Source: Theocolax elegans | Taxonomy: Eukaryota > Arthropoda > Insecta > Hymenoptera > Cerocephalidae | DNA: 64,000 nucleotides | Direction: 5' to 3' | Assembly (NCBI GenBank): GCA_026168455.1 | Contig: CM047425.1 | Location: forward strand, 46,758,362-46,822,361 | Shown: piece by piece, positions 11,401-21,220 of the stretch | Position numbering within the stretch: the stretch's first letter is position 1 | Layout of the letters: every line of letters begins with the position of its first letter | Program-made: the position numbers and the translations under genes | Notes under the pieces: generated by a model | Database searches by the model: none | What the model was told of the DNA's origin: nothing | Seen by the model: the letters and a program-made list of their open reading frames with translations, nothing else

Positions 11401-11419
11401 GGCAGCGGTAGTGGGCTAG
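8411..11419 (+). CDS. R1-clade non-LTR retrotransposon ORF2 (endonuclease-reverse transcriptase)
   Basis: From ATG 8411 the protein is 1002 residues, the usual size for the clade. It copies the element's RNA into a target site nicked by its own endonuclease. An apurinic-type endonuclease occupies residues 1-210 (GGDFNAW near 119-125, SDH 196-198). Reverse transcriptase motifs follow: SSYRPLCLLDIVGK, QFGFRKGRS, motif A with Asp554 in TLDIRNAF, GGVPQGSVIGPLLW, and the catalytic FADD at 642-645. A C-terminal zinc box C919-x2-C922-x8-H931-x4-C936 ends in CP, characteristic of R1/Waldo/Mino/TRAS relatives. No stop or frameshift is seen. The start at 8411 is chosen because it overlaps the ORF1 stop in ATGATTAA; an in-frame ATG at 8387 would add 8 residues. 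The frame runs open upstream into the CA tract only by chance. The sequence is far GC-richer than its surroundings. Confidence 0.93.
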   Translation: MIKVLQINLNHCAVAQDLLSQLVREERADVAIISEEFRDLEKSNWVRDATGKAAIWVCGNIHISRKMVAPLPSFTWVEVAGVRMYSCYFPPSDCTEDFARSLDAVVTSARSSWLPVAIGGDFNAWATDWGSAKTNARGRALLEAFALLGLEIANTGTTPTFTKAGKSSIVDLTFVDPRLMGRGGLGWKVSDRYTGSDHQALVYQLQLTSGRTKRAERGARERWAPATFDRETFLCSLEGAKVEGTAEEKARGLTNALTAACDASMAVKFNPRGRPPIIWWSEDIAEKRRECLRARRLHQRARGTPRFQDRSAEYEQKRRDLKVAIKAAKRKCWRELCEEVDHDPWGRPYKTVMNKINPGGAVAPTDPVFLDGVVRHLFPEHRKRAAETGLMATIGAAESPDISEAELRMAAKGISVRKAPGPDGIPGLAVKTAAMSAPGLFLDAFNACIRGGCFPAQWKTQRLVLLPKGNKPPEEPSSYRPLCLLDIVGKLLERVICARLAEAIGRAGDLSDNQFGFRKGRSTMDAVGRVVGIATNAINAGRSARRMCAIITLDIRNAFNSARWDDIMLSLQHFQVPLYLREVTSSYLTDRTLLYDTDDGVHSHNITGGVPQGSVIGPLLWNVVYDGLLRQQLPEGVSMVAFADDVALVVVAKSVEDIEYLGDVSIEVVATWLRDHGLRLAAEKTEAVLISRTKKERTATFTVGKERIRSVKTLKYLGVTLDARLSFKHHLANAGSKAAKVVRALAGIMPNIGGPQQPRRSLLASVVSSVILYGAPIWADALNRHKSFGAPCQRACRIAALRVARAYRTVSDIALSVIAGTAPFDLLASERAERHREGGRRVEENRCYKRWSLRTVEEWQRRWDSARDGRWTYRIIPRIREWASRKHGFVSFQLTQVLTGHGCFRSYLFRIGVYGSAECPACPGVDEDVEHVLLWCPRFREERDQFQVTSSGPLTPESIGACLLDSQEGWNAVVTLCTSVVDRLGLIRREEERGVAMAAVVG

Positions 11420-11625
11420 TGTAGCCGTTGCCTCTCCCCGCGAAGTAATGCCTTGCGGCGGCTCCCGCGGGGGAATAAAGGTAAGGAAAGAGGTGGAGTT
11501 TTAGTGGGTATGCCTATCGACATCCTTCGGTAGGAGAGTCCCACACACGGGGAGTCTCACATGGCTCCAGTCATGGTGCATTAAGCATTTCTCCACCTTT
11601 TCGGAAAAAAAAAAAAAAAAAAAAA
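11420..11625 (+). other. 3' UTR and poly(A) tail of the R1-clade element
   Basis: A short 3' UTR with a GGGGGAATAAAGG box at about 11470 ends in a pure A run (about 11608-11625). The A run is immediately followed by GACACACAAACACAC, that is, the target microsatellite. Confidence 0.8.
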
Positions 11626-11653
11626 AGACACACAAACACACACACACACACAT

Positions 11654-11685
<32 letters not shown>

Positions 11686-12037
11686 ACGCATACGCAAGCA
11701 CACACACGCACGCACGCACACGCACACTCACAAACACACACACACACACACATACACACACACACATGCACACATATATATGACATATATATAACATATA
11801 TATGACATATATATATATCATATACATGACATATATATAACATATATATGACATATATATATATAACATATATAAATGACATATATATAACATATATATA
11901 ACATATATATGACATATATATATAAAACATATATATATATATGTTGAATTCTGAATTCTTAGACACGGCGGCGGCGGCGGCGAAATATTTATATATTATA
12001 GAGAGATATTAAATATACGTATTATGCATTGCATGTT

Positions 12038-12080
<43 letters not shown>
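11626..12080. repeat. CA, CATATATATGA and AT microsatellites, (CGG)n
   Basis: A CA/CGCA array (11626-11776) passes into a minisatellite of ACATATATATG-like units (11777-11940). A short dispersed repeat with a (CGG)n run (about 11964-11981) follows, and then (AT)n (12039-12075). The same order is repeated at 15256-15710. Confidence 0.85.
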
Positions 12081-12081
<1 letters not shown>

Positions 12082-12522
12082 TTATTATTTCTCACTTATA
12101 TAATTTGCATTTCTATTTGTACGTTGCGTAATTAACCTGCTATTGAAATGGCCAGAGTGCATATTATATATCTTTACTACATTTTCGATTAACATTTTTT
12201 TGGGTGCTTGTAATTACGCAAAAGTGGCACTCAAGCCATTGCATCCTTTCCCTTGCACATTTCTTTTGCACATTTTACATTTCGTTTTGTTTGCATTTTG
12301 AATTGAAAGCAGCATATTAAAAATTCCACTTCCTATTGCATTCCAATTGCATAATTAATATTTTAAATTTTTCTCTCGTTGCTGTGTGCTTATCATTAAT
12401 AAAAATTTTTTGTATTTTCTCTCTTTATGTTGCATTAAAAATTTTCTTCTTGCAGCAATTAAGCTTCAAATTCTTTTTATAGCAATTAATATTTTTTATA
12501 TACTTAGTGCTTGATTACTTAT

Positions 12523-15049
12523 CACAAAAGCCGGCAAGTCGTCCATAGTCGACCTCACCTTCGTCGATCCTAGATTGATGGGGAGAGGGGGACTCGGCTG
12601 GAAAGTTAGCGATCGTTACACGGGTAGTGACCACCAAGCACTCGTGTACCAGCTCCAGCTGACCAGCGGGAGGACAAAGAGAGCAGAAAGAGGAGCAAGA
12701 GAGAGATGGGCACCAGCCACGTTTGATCGTGAGACGTTCCTCTGCTCCCTTGAGGGGGCAAAAGTGGAGGGAACCGCCGAAGAAAAAGCACGAGGTCTCA
12801 CGAATGCCCTAACAGCGGCTTGCGATGCCTCTATGGCCGTGAAGTTTAACCCTCGCGGCCGCCCACCGATAATCTGGTGGAGTGAGGACATCGCAGAAAA
12901 GAGACGTGAGTGCCTGCGTGCCAGAAGGCTGCACCAAAGAGCGAGGGGAACACCGCGATTCCAAGATCGTTCCGCAGAATACGAACAAAAGCGGAGGGAT
13001 CTCAAGGTGGCCATCAAGGCTGCCAAGAGAAAGTGTTGGCGGGAGCTCTGTGAGGAGGTGGACCACGACCCCTGGGGCAGACCGTATAAAACGGTTATGA
13101 ATAAGATCAACCCCGGGGGAGCTGTTGCACCCACTGACCCAGTTTTTCTGGACGGAGTCGTCCGCCACCTGTTTCCAGAACATCGGAAAAGGGCAGCAGA
13201 GACGGGCCTGATGGCCACCATTGGTGCAGCCGAGTCGCCAGACATTAGTGAAGCCGAACTGAGGATGGCCGCTAAGGGTATTTCCGTCCGTAAAGCCCCA
13301 GGGCCTGACGGAATACCTGGCCTGGCCGTCAAGACAGCGGCGATGAGTGCTCCGGGCTTGTTCCTGGACGCATTCAACGCATGCATAAGAGGAGGTTGCT
13401 TCCCGGCCCAGTGGAAGACGCAGAGGCTGGTACTCCTACCAAAGGGAAACAAACCCCCGGAGGAGCCATCATCTTACCGCCCGCTCTGTCTACTGGATAT
13501 AGTTGGGAAGCTCCTGGAGCGGGTGATCTGCGCCAGGCTTGCAGAGGCCATCGGTCGGGCCGGAGACCTCTCCGACAACCAGTTCGGCTTCCGAAAGGGT
13601 CGATCGACCATGGATGCTGTAGGCAGAGTTGTTGGCATAGCCACAAACGCCATCAATGCTGGTCGGAGTGCAAGGCGGATGTGTGCCATCATCACCTTGG
13701 ACATCCGGAATGCCTTCAACTCTGCCAGATGGGACGACATCATGCTGTCCCTGCAGCACTTCCAAGTGCCACTCTATCTCAGGGAGGTCACCTCGAGTTA
13801 CCTGACTGACCGTACTCTGCTCTACGACACCGACGACGGTGTGCACTCCCACAACATCACGGGAGGCGTGCCGCAGGGTTCGGTCATTGGGCCCCTACTC
13901 TGGAACGTTGTCTATGACGGCCTGCTTAGGCAGCAACTTCCGGAGGGTGTCTCGATGGTGGCTTTCGCGGACGACGTGGCGCTAGTGGTGGTCGCAAAGA
14001 GTGTCGAAGACATCGAATATCTCGGAGACGTCTCTATAGAAGTGGTCGCCACTTGGTTGAGAGACCACGGACTTAGGCTGGCGGCGGAAAAAACGGAGGC
14101 GGTGCTCATCTCTCGCACAAAAAAGGAGAGGACCGCCACCTTCACGGTAGGTAAAGAACGGATACGGTCGGTGAAAACGTTGAAGTATTTAGGGGTCACA
14201 CTAGACGCGCGGCTGTCGTTCAAACACCATCTCGCGAACGCAGGCTCAAAGGCGGCAAAGGTGGTCCGTGCGCTGGCGGGCATCATGCCCAACATCGGGG
14301 GACCCCAGCAACCGCGAAGGTCTCTCCTTGCCTCGGTGGTGAGCTCAGTAATTTTATACGGAGCTCCTATCTGGGCTGATGCCCTGAACAGGCACAAGAG
14401 CTTTGGTGCTCCGTGTCAGAGAGCCTGCAGGATAGCCGCGCTAAGGGTGGCCCGGGCGTACCGAACCGTATCTGACATTGCGCTCTCGGTGATCGCGGGG
14501 ACCGCCCCCTTCGACCTCCTGGCATCCGAGAGAGCTGAAAGACACCGTGAGGGTGGGCGACGCGTAGAAGAGAATCGCTGCTATAAGCGATGGTCATTGC
14601 GGACCGTAGAGGAGTGGCAGCGGAGATGGGACTCAGCCAGGGACGGCCGCTGGACCTACCGTATCATCCCGCGGATCCGGGAGTGGGCGAGCAGGAAACA
14701 CGGCTTCGTCAGTTTCCAGCTTACCCAGGTGTTGACCGGGCACGGATGCTTCCGTAGCTACCTATTTCGTATAGGGGTCTACGGCAGCGCAGAGTGCCCG
14801 GCTTGTCCAGGGGTGGACGAAGACGTGGAACACGTCCTCCTATGGTGTCCTCGTTTCAGGGAGGAACGGGACCAGTTTCAAGTCACTTCGAGCGGTCCCC
14901 TCACCCCTGAGAGCATCGGGGCGTGCCTGCTTGACTCCCAGGAGGGATGGAACGCGGTAGTGACCCTCTGTACGTCCGTAGTGGACAGGCTGGGTCTCAT
15001 CAGAAGAGAAGAGGAGAGAGGAGTTGCGATGGCAGCGGTAGTGGGCTAG
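12523..15049 (+). pseudogene. 5'-truncated duplicate of the R1-clade ORF2
   Basis: This is the tandem copy of the retrotransposon ORF2, starting inside the endonuclease domain and lacking roughly its first 160 residues, including GGDFNAW. The retained part, from the SSIVDLTFVDPR region through the SDH motif, the whole reverse transcriptase with FADD and the C-terminal zinc box, is identical at the protein level to the first copy. No start codon of its own is evident; an ATG at 12578 lies in frame. It has its own 3' UTR, poly(A) run (about 15235-15256) and CA tract. It cannot encode an active element, since the endonuclease is broken, and it arose by DNA duplication rather than retrotransposition because the flanks are duplicated too. 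Confidence 0.9.
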
Positions 15050-15283
15050 TGTAGCCGTTGCCTCTCCCCGCGAAGTAATGCCTTGCGGCGGCTCCCGCGG
15101 GGGAATAAAGGTAAGGAAAGAGGTGGAGTTTTAGTGGGTATGCCTATCGACATCCTTCGGTAGGAGAGTCCCACACACGGGGAGTCTCACATGGCTCCAG
15201 TCATGGTGCATTAAGCATTTCTCCACCTTTTCGGAAAAAAAAAAAAAAAAAAAAAAGACACACAAACACACACACACACACAT

Positions 15284-15315
<32 letters not shown>

Positions 15316-15669
15316 ACGCATACGCAAGCACACACACGCACGCACGCACACGCACACACACAAACACACACACACACACACATACACACACACACATGCA
15401 CACATATATATGACATATATATAACATATATATGACATATATATATATCATATACATGACATATATATATAACATATATATGACATATATATATATAACA
15501 TATATAAATGACATATATATAACATATATATAACATATATATGACATATATATATAAAACATATATATATATATGTTGAATTCTGAATTCTTAGACACGG
15601 CGGCGGCGGCGGCGAAATATTTATATATTATAGAGAGATATTAAATATACGTATTATGCATTGCATGTT

Positions 15670-15713
<44 letters not shown>

Positions 15714-16161
15714 TTATTATTTCTCACTTATATAATTTGCATTTCTATTTGTACGTTGCGTAATTAACCTGCTATTGAAATGGCCAGAGTGCATATTATT
15801 ATAATCTTTACTACATTTTCGATTAACATTTTTTTGGGTGCTTGTAATTACGCAAAAGTGGCACTCAATAGCCATTGCATCCTTTCCCTTGCACATTTCT
15901 TTTGCACATTTTACATTTCGTTTTGTTTGCATTTTGAATTGAAAGCAGCATATTAAAAATTCCACTTCCTATTGCATTCCAATTGCATAATTAATATTTT
16001 AAATTTTTCTCTCGTTGCTGTGTGCTTATCATTAATAAAAATTTTTTGTATTTTCTCTCTTTATGTTGCATTAAAAAATTTTCTTCTTGCAGCAATTAAG
16101 CTTCAAATTCTTTTTATAGCAATTAATATTTTTTATATATACTTAGTGCTTGATTACTTAT
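12523..16161 (+). repeat. second unit of a 3.63 kb tandem duplication
   Basis: Bases 8893-12522 and 12523-16161 are copies of the same segment: the 3' two-thirds of the retrotransposon plus about 900 bp of flanking AT-rich DNA. The offset is 3630 bp through all of the coding part. At the junction, GATTACTTAT (end of the unit) runs directly into CACAAAAGCCGG (mid-endonuclease), with about one shared base. Differences are confined to a few substitutions and microsatellite length changes, such as an ACTC/ACAC change in the CA array. A very young duplication or an assembly artefact are both possible. Confidence 0.9.
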
Positions 16162-16282
16162 AAGAATTAAATTAAATTCTTTTGTTCCTTTTAAGCAACG
16201 AGGTAAGTAAAATAATTTCAAACAAAGAGCTATTAATTTAAGCTATAAATTAAGCATATATTTAAGTAAATATTTAAGTGAA

Positions 16283-16627
16283 ATGGTGATGAATTATAGA
16301 TTGGCGGGTAAATTAAATGGAATAAGTATAGCTCAAGGCACACCTATTATTACGTGATATATTAACAACTTACCCGAAGGAAGAGGTGCATTTTACGCGG
16401 GTGCATCGTTTTTAAACATAGATAACTCCCTTGTAATTATTTGTGACAGTGGAGCCCGCTACGAAATTAGACGTAATGTTGGGAACTCTGCAACGGAATG
16501 GAATCCGCGGTCAGATCAAATGTTGTTTGACGAGGAATCCGAAGAAAATGCAGCGCAAGCAGAAGAGCAGTGCTGGAACAGGATATGCCTAGATGATTTG
16601 GCGGAATGGTTAACTCCGTCAAAATAA
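16283..16627 (+). pseudogene. unrecognised 115-codon frame with one internal stop
   Basis: Reading from ATG 16283, codons 1-24 are open, codon 25 is TGA (16355-16357), and the frame then stays open for 89 codons to TAA (16625-16627). After the stop the protein reads like real sequence: it includes LPEGRGAFYAG, VIICDSGARYEIRRN, an acidic run and a WLTPSK end. Its base composition is markedly GC-richer than the neighbours. I do not recognise a family. It could be the end of a retroelement gag or of a captured gene. The continuity of frame across the stop suggests a recently disabled coding sequence, or one with a sequencing error. Confidence 0.45.
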
Positions 16628-16639
16628 CCCTTCATTCCC

Positions 16640-17440
16640 CTCCCTCCTTTCAATCCTAAGAAGCAAATAGACAAGGGCTACAAATAGAATTGAAAACAGG
16701 ACAAGCTCGCGGACCTTACCAAAATTCAATTTCAATGCAGTAAAATACGCAGCCAACACCAATTCAACGAAGTAGCAGTCCGAAGAATAGTCAACACAGC
16801 TAAATAGATTAATAGAAATAAATATGGAAGATCCAAGTTTAATACACTCAGCAAGCTGCTCATAAGCTCAGCATACAACCTGTAGCACTCACTCAACCCA
16901 CTAATCCTATCCTCATGAGCACTCTCTTCACACAGTATACTGCATCTACCACGAGCTATATTACGAGCTCCATGATAAACTCCCAACCCTGATAATCCCA
17001 TTTCATACAACAACCAGCAGCAGTCACAACAGTACACATACACCAAACAGAGCCACTGCAGAACGTAGAAGCAACGCATTAGAAGGAGCGAAGCGAACAA
17101 GATGGACCCGAGGTTGAGAGTCCCGCTAAGCAACCGAAACCGAAACTGACCAAGTGTACATTGGAAGGATGAAATTTCATACACTTTCCAACAGCAGCCC
17201 ATCAACGACAGCAAGAGCAAAAAGTTAACTTTATTCCACAGCAGCAACGAGCAAATAAAAAAAACATCACGTACAACATTCCATATTCCCTGATACCACA
17301 AGCATACCCAAGAGCAATCCCAAATTCCACCCCATATCAACCCCAGCAGTAGCAAAATTATGTTAACAATCAGCAGTCATCCAATTATCAGCAGAAACAG
17401 GATTTGAATTACTTACCGCCTCCTAATAGCACATATAGAT
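16640..17440 (+). pseudogene. degenerate Gln/Pro-rich coding remnant
   Basis: The plus strand is rich in CAG/CAA/CCA codons in short open stretches broken by stops. One example near 17280-17440 reads PYSLIPQAYPRAIPNS, then after a stop NNQQSSNYQQKQDLNYLPPP. This looks like a decayed retroelement gag or a low-complexity host protein. A 207-codon frame on the opposite strand (16732-17355) is rich in Leu/Cys/Trp, the expected antisense shadow of a CAG/CAA-rich sequence, and is not credited. The relation to the frame at 16283-16627 is unclear; they are adjacent and co-oriented. Confidence 0.35.
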
Positions 17441-17624
17441 TACAATCAATAAGGTTAGAAGATGCTTCGTTTGTGTGAGAAATGCGAACAGTCAAAACTT
17501 TCAATTCATGTTGAAATTTTGATTTTATCACTTGGTATTTTTTAATATCAGTTGAATAGAATTTATCGATCTTCCCAAGTCAGAGGTGAAGGTAAAAAAG
17601 AAATTTTAATACATTTTTCTTTTT

Positions 17625-17672
17625 TCGTAACGTTTCGGTAGACAATGCTACCCTCTTCAGGCTGTATAAAAT
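17625..17672 (-). ncRNA. hammerhead-like motif in the Penelope element tail (probably inactive)
   Basis: On the minus strand CTGAAGA is followed by a 5 bp hairpin (GGTAG/CTACC around CATTGT) and then GAAACG. That is the CUGANGA-stem II-GAAA layout seen in ribozymes of Penelope-like elements. There is an unpaired G before stem II, and I cannot find a proper stem III or a cleavage triplet, so this is at best a degenerate hammerhead. Confidence 0.3.
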
Positions 17673-18013
17673 TTATTAATTTCGATTAGTACATCTCAGA
17701 ATATATATAATGTAAAAAGGGAACGTAAATGAAAAAATTAAAAAATATACCTTCTAATATCAATATCGTACAATGTTTACAATATTATTTCGCCGCAAGT
17801 CGATTTAAATTTTCGCTTCTTTTTCCTCATTCTAAACACGAGGAAACGTCAAACAGATGTATACACGACGAAAATTTCTGCTGTATATGAAACAATACTA
17901 GATTCGCGCTTTCTTATATAGGTATAATTAGTAAGTTTGTGTTTATATTTTTTCTATTTATGACGCATGATCAAGGTTGTGTACAATACGTTTGATTTCA
18001 GATAAATTTAAAT

Positions 18014-18943
18014 TTAAAGGCTTTTCATTCTATATATAATTTGCGAATACTGTTTATTTAATTTAATTGAGTCTTCTTGTTTGTTTATTGAATGTTTTTG
18101 TAAATTTATGTGTACCATTTCAGATGCAATTCTTTTTCCGTAATTCGGTTCTTTATCTAAAATCTTAAAATTTTGCCAATCAAAATCGTGTTGATTATTT
18201 TGTACGTGTTGAAAGATCATAGAATTTTTGTTAGTTTTATGTTCATTTATTCGGGTAATTATTTGTCTTTTTGTTTGTCCTACATACGAAGCATCACAAT
18301 TGTTGCAATTTAATTTATATACTATGTTATTTTGAGTTTTTCTATCAGTTTTATCTTTTCCTTTAATTATGATATTACTTAATTTGTTTTCAATAATTGG
18401 AATTGTTTTTATTCCGTGTTTTTTAAATTCTGATGATACTTTTTCATAAAAACCATTTAAGTAAGGTAGTGTTATTGTTGTTTTGTGGTTATTGTTTTCA
18501 TTTCTATAGTGGTTAGTTGTCTGTTGATTTAACACTGCAAGTCGTTTTTTAACGTATCTATTTATAAATTTTTTTGGATAGCTATTTTTTATTAAATACT
18601 CTTTTATTTTATTGATGTTTTGTTTGTGGTAATTTTTATCAGAAAGTTTAGTTGCTCTATCTACCAAGTTGTAAACCATCGCAATCTTTTGTGAAATTGG
18701 ATGAGCTGAGTTGAAATTTAAAAACCGTGCCGAGAAAGTGGGTTTTGTATACCAGTTTGTTATAATTTTATTGTCGTTTTTTATTAGTAATGTATCTAAA
18801 AAGCTGATTTTATTGTTCTGTTCAATTTCATAGGTAAATTTTAGTTTTGGGTCGTAGGAGTTGAAAATGTGTAACATTTCATTAATTTTATCTGTAGGAA
18901 TGCAGGTTATTATGTCGTCTACATATCTATAATAAAAAATGGG
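18014..18943 (-). pseudogene. Penelope-like reverse transcriptase C-terminal half plus GIY-YIG endonuclease
   Basis: Reading leftward from about 18943, the frame begins IFYYRYVDDII, the catalytic YVDD motif of the reverse transcriptase. It continues through FLDTLL, NWYTKPTFSARFLNF and NLVDRATKLS, all hallmarks of Penelope polymerases. Near the C-terminus NNIVYKLNCNNCDASYVGQT is a GIY-YIG endonuclease core with the CxxC insertion typical of the family. Such proteins nick DNA and prime reverse transcription of their own RNA. The frame is open to the stop at 18014 (ATG-initiated part 287 codons), but the upstream half of the polymerase is missing from this strand, so the protein is not functional as it stands. 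Confidence 0.85.
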
Positions 18944-18945
18944 TT

Positions 18946-19230
18946 AGCCTAGACGCTCAATCTTTGTTTACAAACATAAGTTGTTCATTAATAAGAAAAA
19001 GCATAGAAAGAAGGTGTAGTCAAATTATACAAAAGACAGAAATACCAATAAGAGAAATAATAAATGCATCTGACTACCTAATTAACAATACTTATTTTCA
19101 ATTTAACAATAAATACTTTAAACAAACAGATGGCACACCTATGGGCGCAGCAACATCAGGTTTATTCGCTGATATAGTTATGGAAGATCTCGAGACTGAA
19201 TGTTTAAACAAATTAAGTTTTAAACCTACT
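18946..19230 (+). pseudogene. Penelope-like reverse transcriptase N-terminal half (inverted piece)
   Basis: The frame reads SLDAQSLFTNIS and includes YFQFNNKYFKQTDGTPMGAA and IVMEDLE. These are the polymerase motifs that normally precede YVDD in Penelope elements. It ends near KLSFKPT, where the Tom40 duplication begins; the following codons to 19251 are host-derived and not part of the element. This is the natural upstream partner of the frame on the minus strand at 18014-18943, displaced by inversion. Confidence 0.8.
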
Positions 19231-20326
19231 AAAAGCAGATTTAGTCTTTAAAGGTTAATCTTTATAAGTTTAAAATTTCTTTGACTTTTTCACATATACT
19301 TTATGGCTCAGTTCCGACAATAATAAAATTTTTGCAAATTTAAAATCAATTACAAAGTGTATGTAGATTTCATTACTTGTTTATATTTGTCAGTGGTTTA
19401 GTATATTTATCAATTTATTTATATATATTTACATACATTATTTTTTTAGTTTCAACAACAAATATTATTTTGCAGGAAGCGCGGATACAAATTGGACTGT
19501 CGGTGCTGTTATAGAAAATAAATTATGCACTTAGCGGACTGATTAATTACAACAAGAATCAGTTTATGTTAGGTTGTGGTCTAGTCATTCGTTAATTTGT
19601 TATATGGAAAAATGAAATTTTGTAAAATTAAATTTTATAAAATCAAATTTGCAAATTGGTTGAAATTTGTCGAAAGTTCTATTAGGATTGATGCAACTTT
19701 CAGTCAACAAATGACATATCATTATATTTGCTTTACATAATATTATGACTGTAGCCAGTTAGCATTTTCTTGGTCAAGTTTCATTGAACAATTTTGTAAA
19801 AACTTCTTACTGGTTTTGCAAATGATTTTCTTACTAGCAATATAAGTCATAGGCTCATTTGTGTAAATAAGAAATTAATTTTTACTACATAGTTTGTTTT
19901 TTACTTCTATCAATATGCGAAAACCAAAATATCTTAAATAAAATAAAATTCTGCTGATGCCAAAATTTATTCATTGAATGTAAAAAACATTTTACAGTCA
20001 TATACATTATTCTGTTATGTATGCTACATTTTTTGAATGTCGAATAAAATAAATATTAAAATATAAATTTATACATTGAGCAAAATGTATAATATGTACT
20101 ATATTAGAGATCCCGTAAAGTGCTTACACTTTTAGTTAATTATAAATTCGAATTTTTTAAATTTAGTGCCTTGTAAATAATTATAACTAAAAAGTTATTT
20201 CAGCTCTGTGAACAAATAGTATATCAACTGCATTTATGTTAATAGTAAAATTATCCTTGTGTGACCAGCAATGGTATTATAAATTATTTATTAAACCCTT
20301 TTATTGAGTGTTATTAATCATTGAAC
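19231..20326. repeat. left arm of a 1.1 kb inverted segmental duplication (Tom40-derived)
   Basis: The segment is the reverse complement of 24623-26982 once the LTR-like insertion at 25498-26761 is removed. The match starts at AAAAGCAGATTT and ends after AATCATTGAACTT. The sequence includes the last 23 bases of a Tom40 exon, an intron, the last exon and about 730 bp of downstream DNA. The arms differ at scattered positions, for example TTTATG against ATTAGG near the end of the exon. Confidence 0.9.
19476..19594 (+). pseudogene. Tom40 last-exon copy in the left arm
   Basis: After an acceptor TTTTGCAG, the exon reads GSADTNWTVGAVIENKL. It is then shifted by a small deletion into a second frame reading LSGLINYNKNQFMLGCGLVIR before a stop. 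This matches the beta-barrel C-terminus of the mitochondrial import pore Tom40, and the frameshift disables it. A partial preceding exon end (to 19253) and its GT donor are also present. It is an inverted duplicate of 25350-25469. Confidence 0.8.
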
Positions 20327-20981
20327 TTTACCAATACATCTGATATTACAAAAAAATATAAAAAGTAATCGTTTACTTAAAATCAACGTTGCATTTAACT
20401 CTCACAAGAAGAGGTTCCACCTTCTGGGAAACAGTTTTCGTTGCAACTTTGAGAGCTGTTTTCTGGTACCCAAATTTGAAAGATTTCATATGAAATTCAA
20501 TTTCATAGGCTGCTTGATGAAAATTATACGCAGTTATCGAAAAATCGTGAAAAAACTATGTTTAAGCTTAATCGCCAATAACTCGGAAAGAAATAGACGT
20601 AATTGCTGAAACTCAATTCATTAAATAGTTGAGATCAAGTAGACATGTTTTTAAAAAAAAGAAGCTCAAATATCTCAATTTGGACAAAAGTTATGGAAAA
20701 AATAAGAATTAGATAAAATTTTAACGAAAATTTAGTATTCAAATTTAATAGACTTTTTAGGCAAATATTTCGTCTAATTCTTATTTTGGATTGAAATTCA
20801 AATTTATATTTTAATTAATAATAGGTTGACTTTTTCCAAAATATCTCTCTGTAATACTCTTCTACTTACCTTGAATAGTACGTATGATTTTAAAAAAAAA
20901 TTTTATCATTAAATGATCGAGATTTTCGTGCATTCACAAGGATTAATTTCACACCAAATCATTACCGACGATAAGTGATTA
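20327..20981. other. AT-rich DNA between the duplication and a MITE; nothing seen
   Basis: No open frame, RNA gene or repeat unit is supported. The text near 20540-20760 has the character of a decayed transposon (repeated AACTCGGAAAG and CTCAATTTGGAC-like phrases), but I cannot assign it. Confidence 0.4.
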
Positions 20982-21220
20982 TTAACCTTTAGAGAGCCGG
21001 GGTTTTGAAAAATTTGAAAATCGCATTTTTCTATAGGAATGTGGTCTAAGGTCCCTGAGTTAGAGTCAAACTAAGTTGCGATGTTGGTGAGTCAGACCCC
21101 TTACGCCTAGAGGCATATTCCGGTCCGGTACGTTAAGGCCAAATGTTGAAAAAAAAATTGAGTACTTATAAAAAAAAATGTTTACGCCTCTAGGTGTTTT
21201 CCGGCCCTCTAAAAGGTTAA
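20982..21220. mobile_element. piggyBac-like MITE with TTAA ends
   Basis: A 239 bp element is bounded by TTAA on both sides. Inside TTAA the left end is CCTTTAGAGAGCCGG and the right end is the inverted CCGGCCCTCTAAAAGG. TTAA target duplication with CC-starting inverted ends is the signature of piggyBac-type transposons. It is too short to encode a transposase. Confidence 0.7.

Larger units (their letters stand above)
17450..19230. mobile_element. rearranged Penelope-like element
   Basis: The minus strand (18943 to 18014) carries the second half of a Penelope-type reverse transcriptase and a GIY-YIG endonuclease, with a 3' region to about 17450. The plus strand from 18946 carries the first half of the same kind of reverse transcriptase. 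The two halves point away from each other across a junction at about 18943-18946, so the 5' part is inverted relative to the 3' part. Penelope elements are known for such inversions. The outer edge of the plus piece (about 19230) abuts the Tom40-derived inverted duplication. Confidence 0.8.

Noticed and set aside
11501..11966. Tyr/Ile/Cys/Val-rich minus-strand frames of about 130 codons (also at 15131-15598)
   Set aside because: They are translations of CA and CATATATATG microsatellites.
16732..17355. 207-codon minus-strand frame rich in Leu, Cys and Trp
   Set aside because: It is antisense to a CAG/CAA/CCA-rich plus-strand remnant, which explains both its openness and its odd composition.
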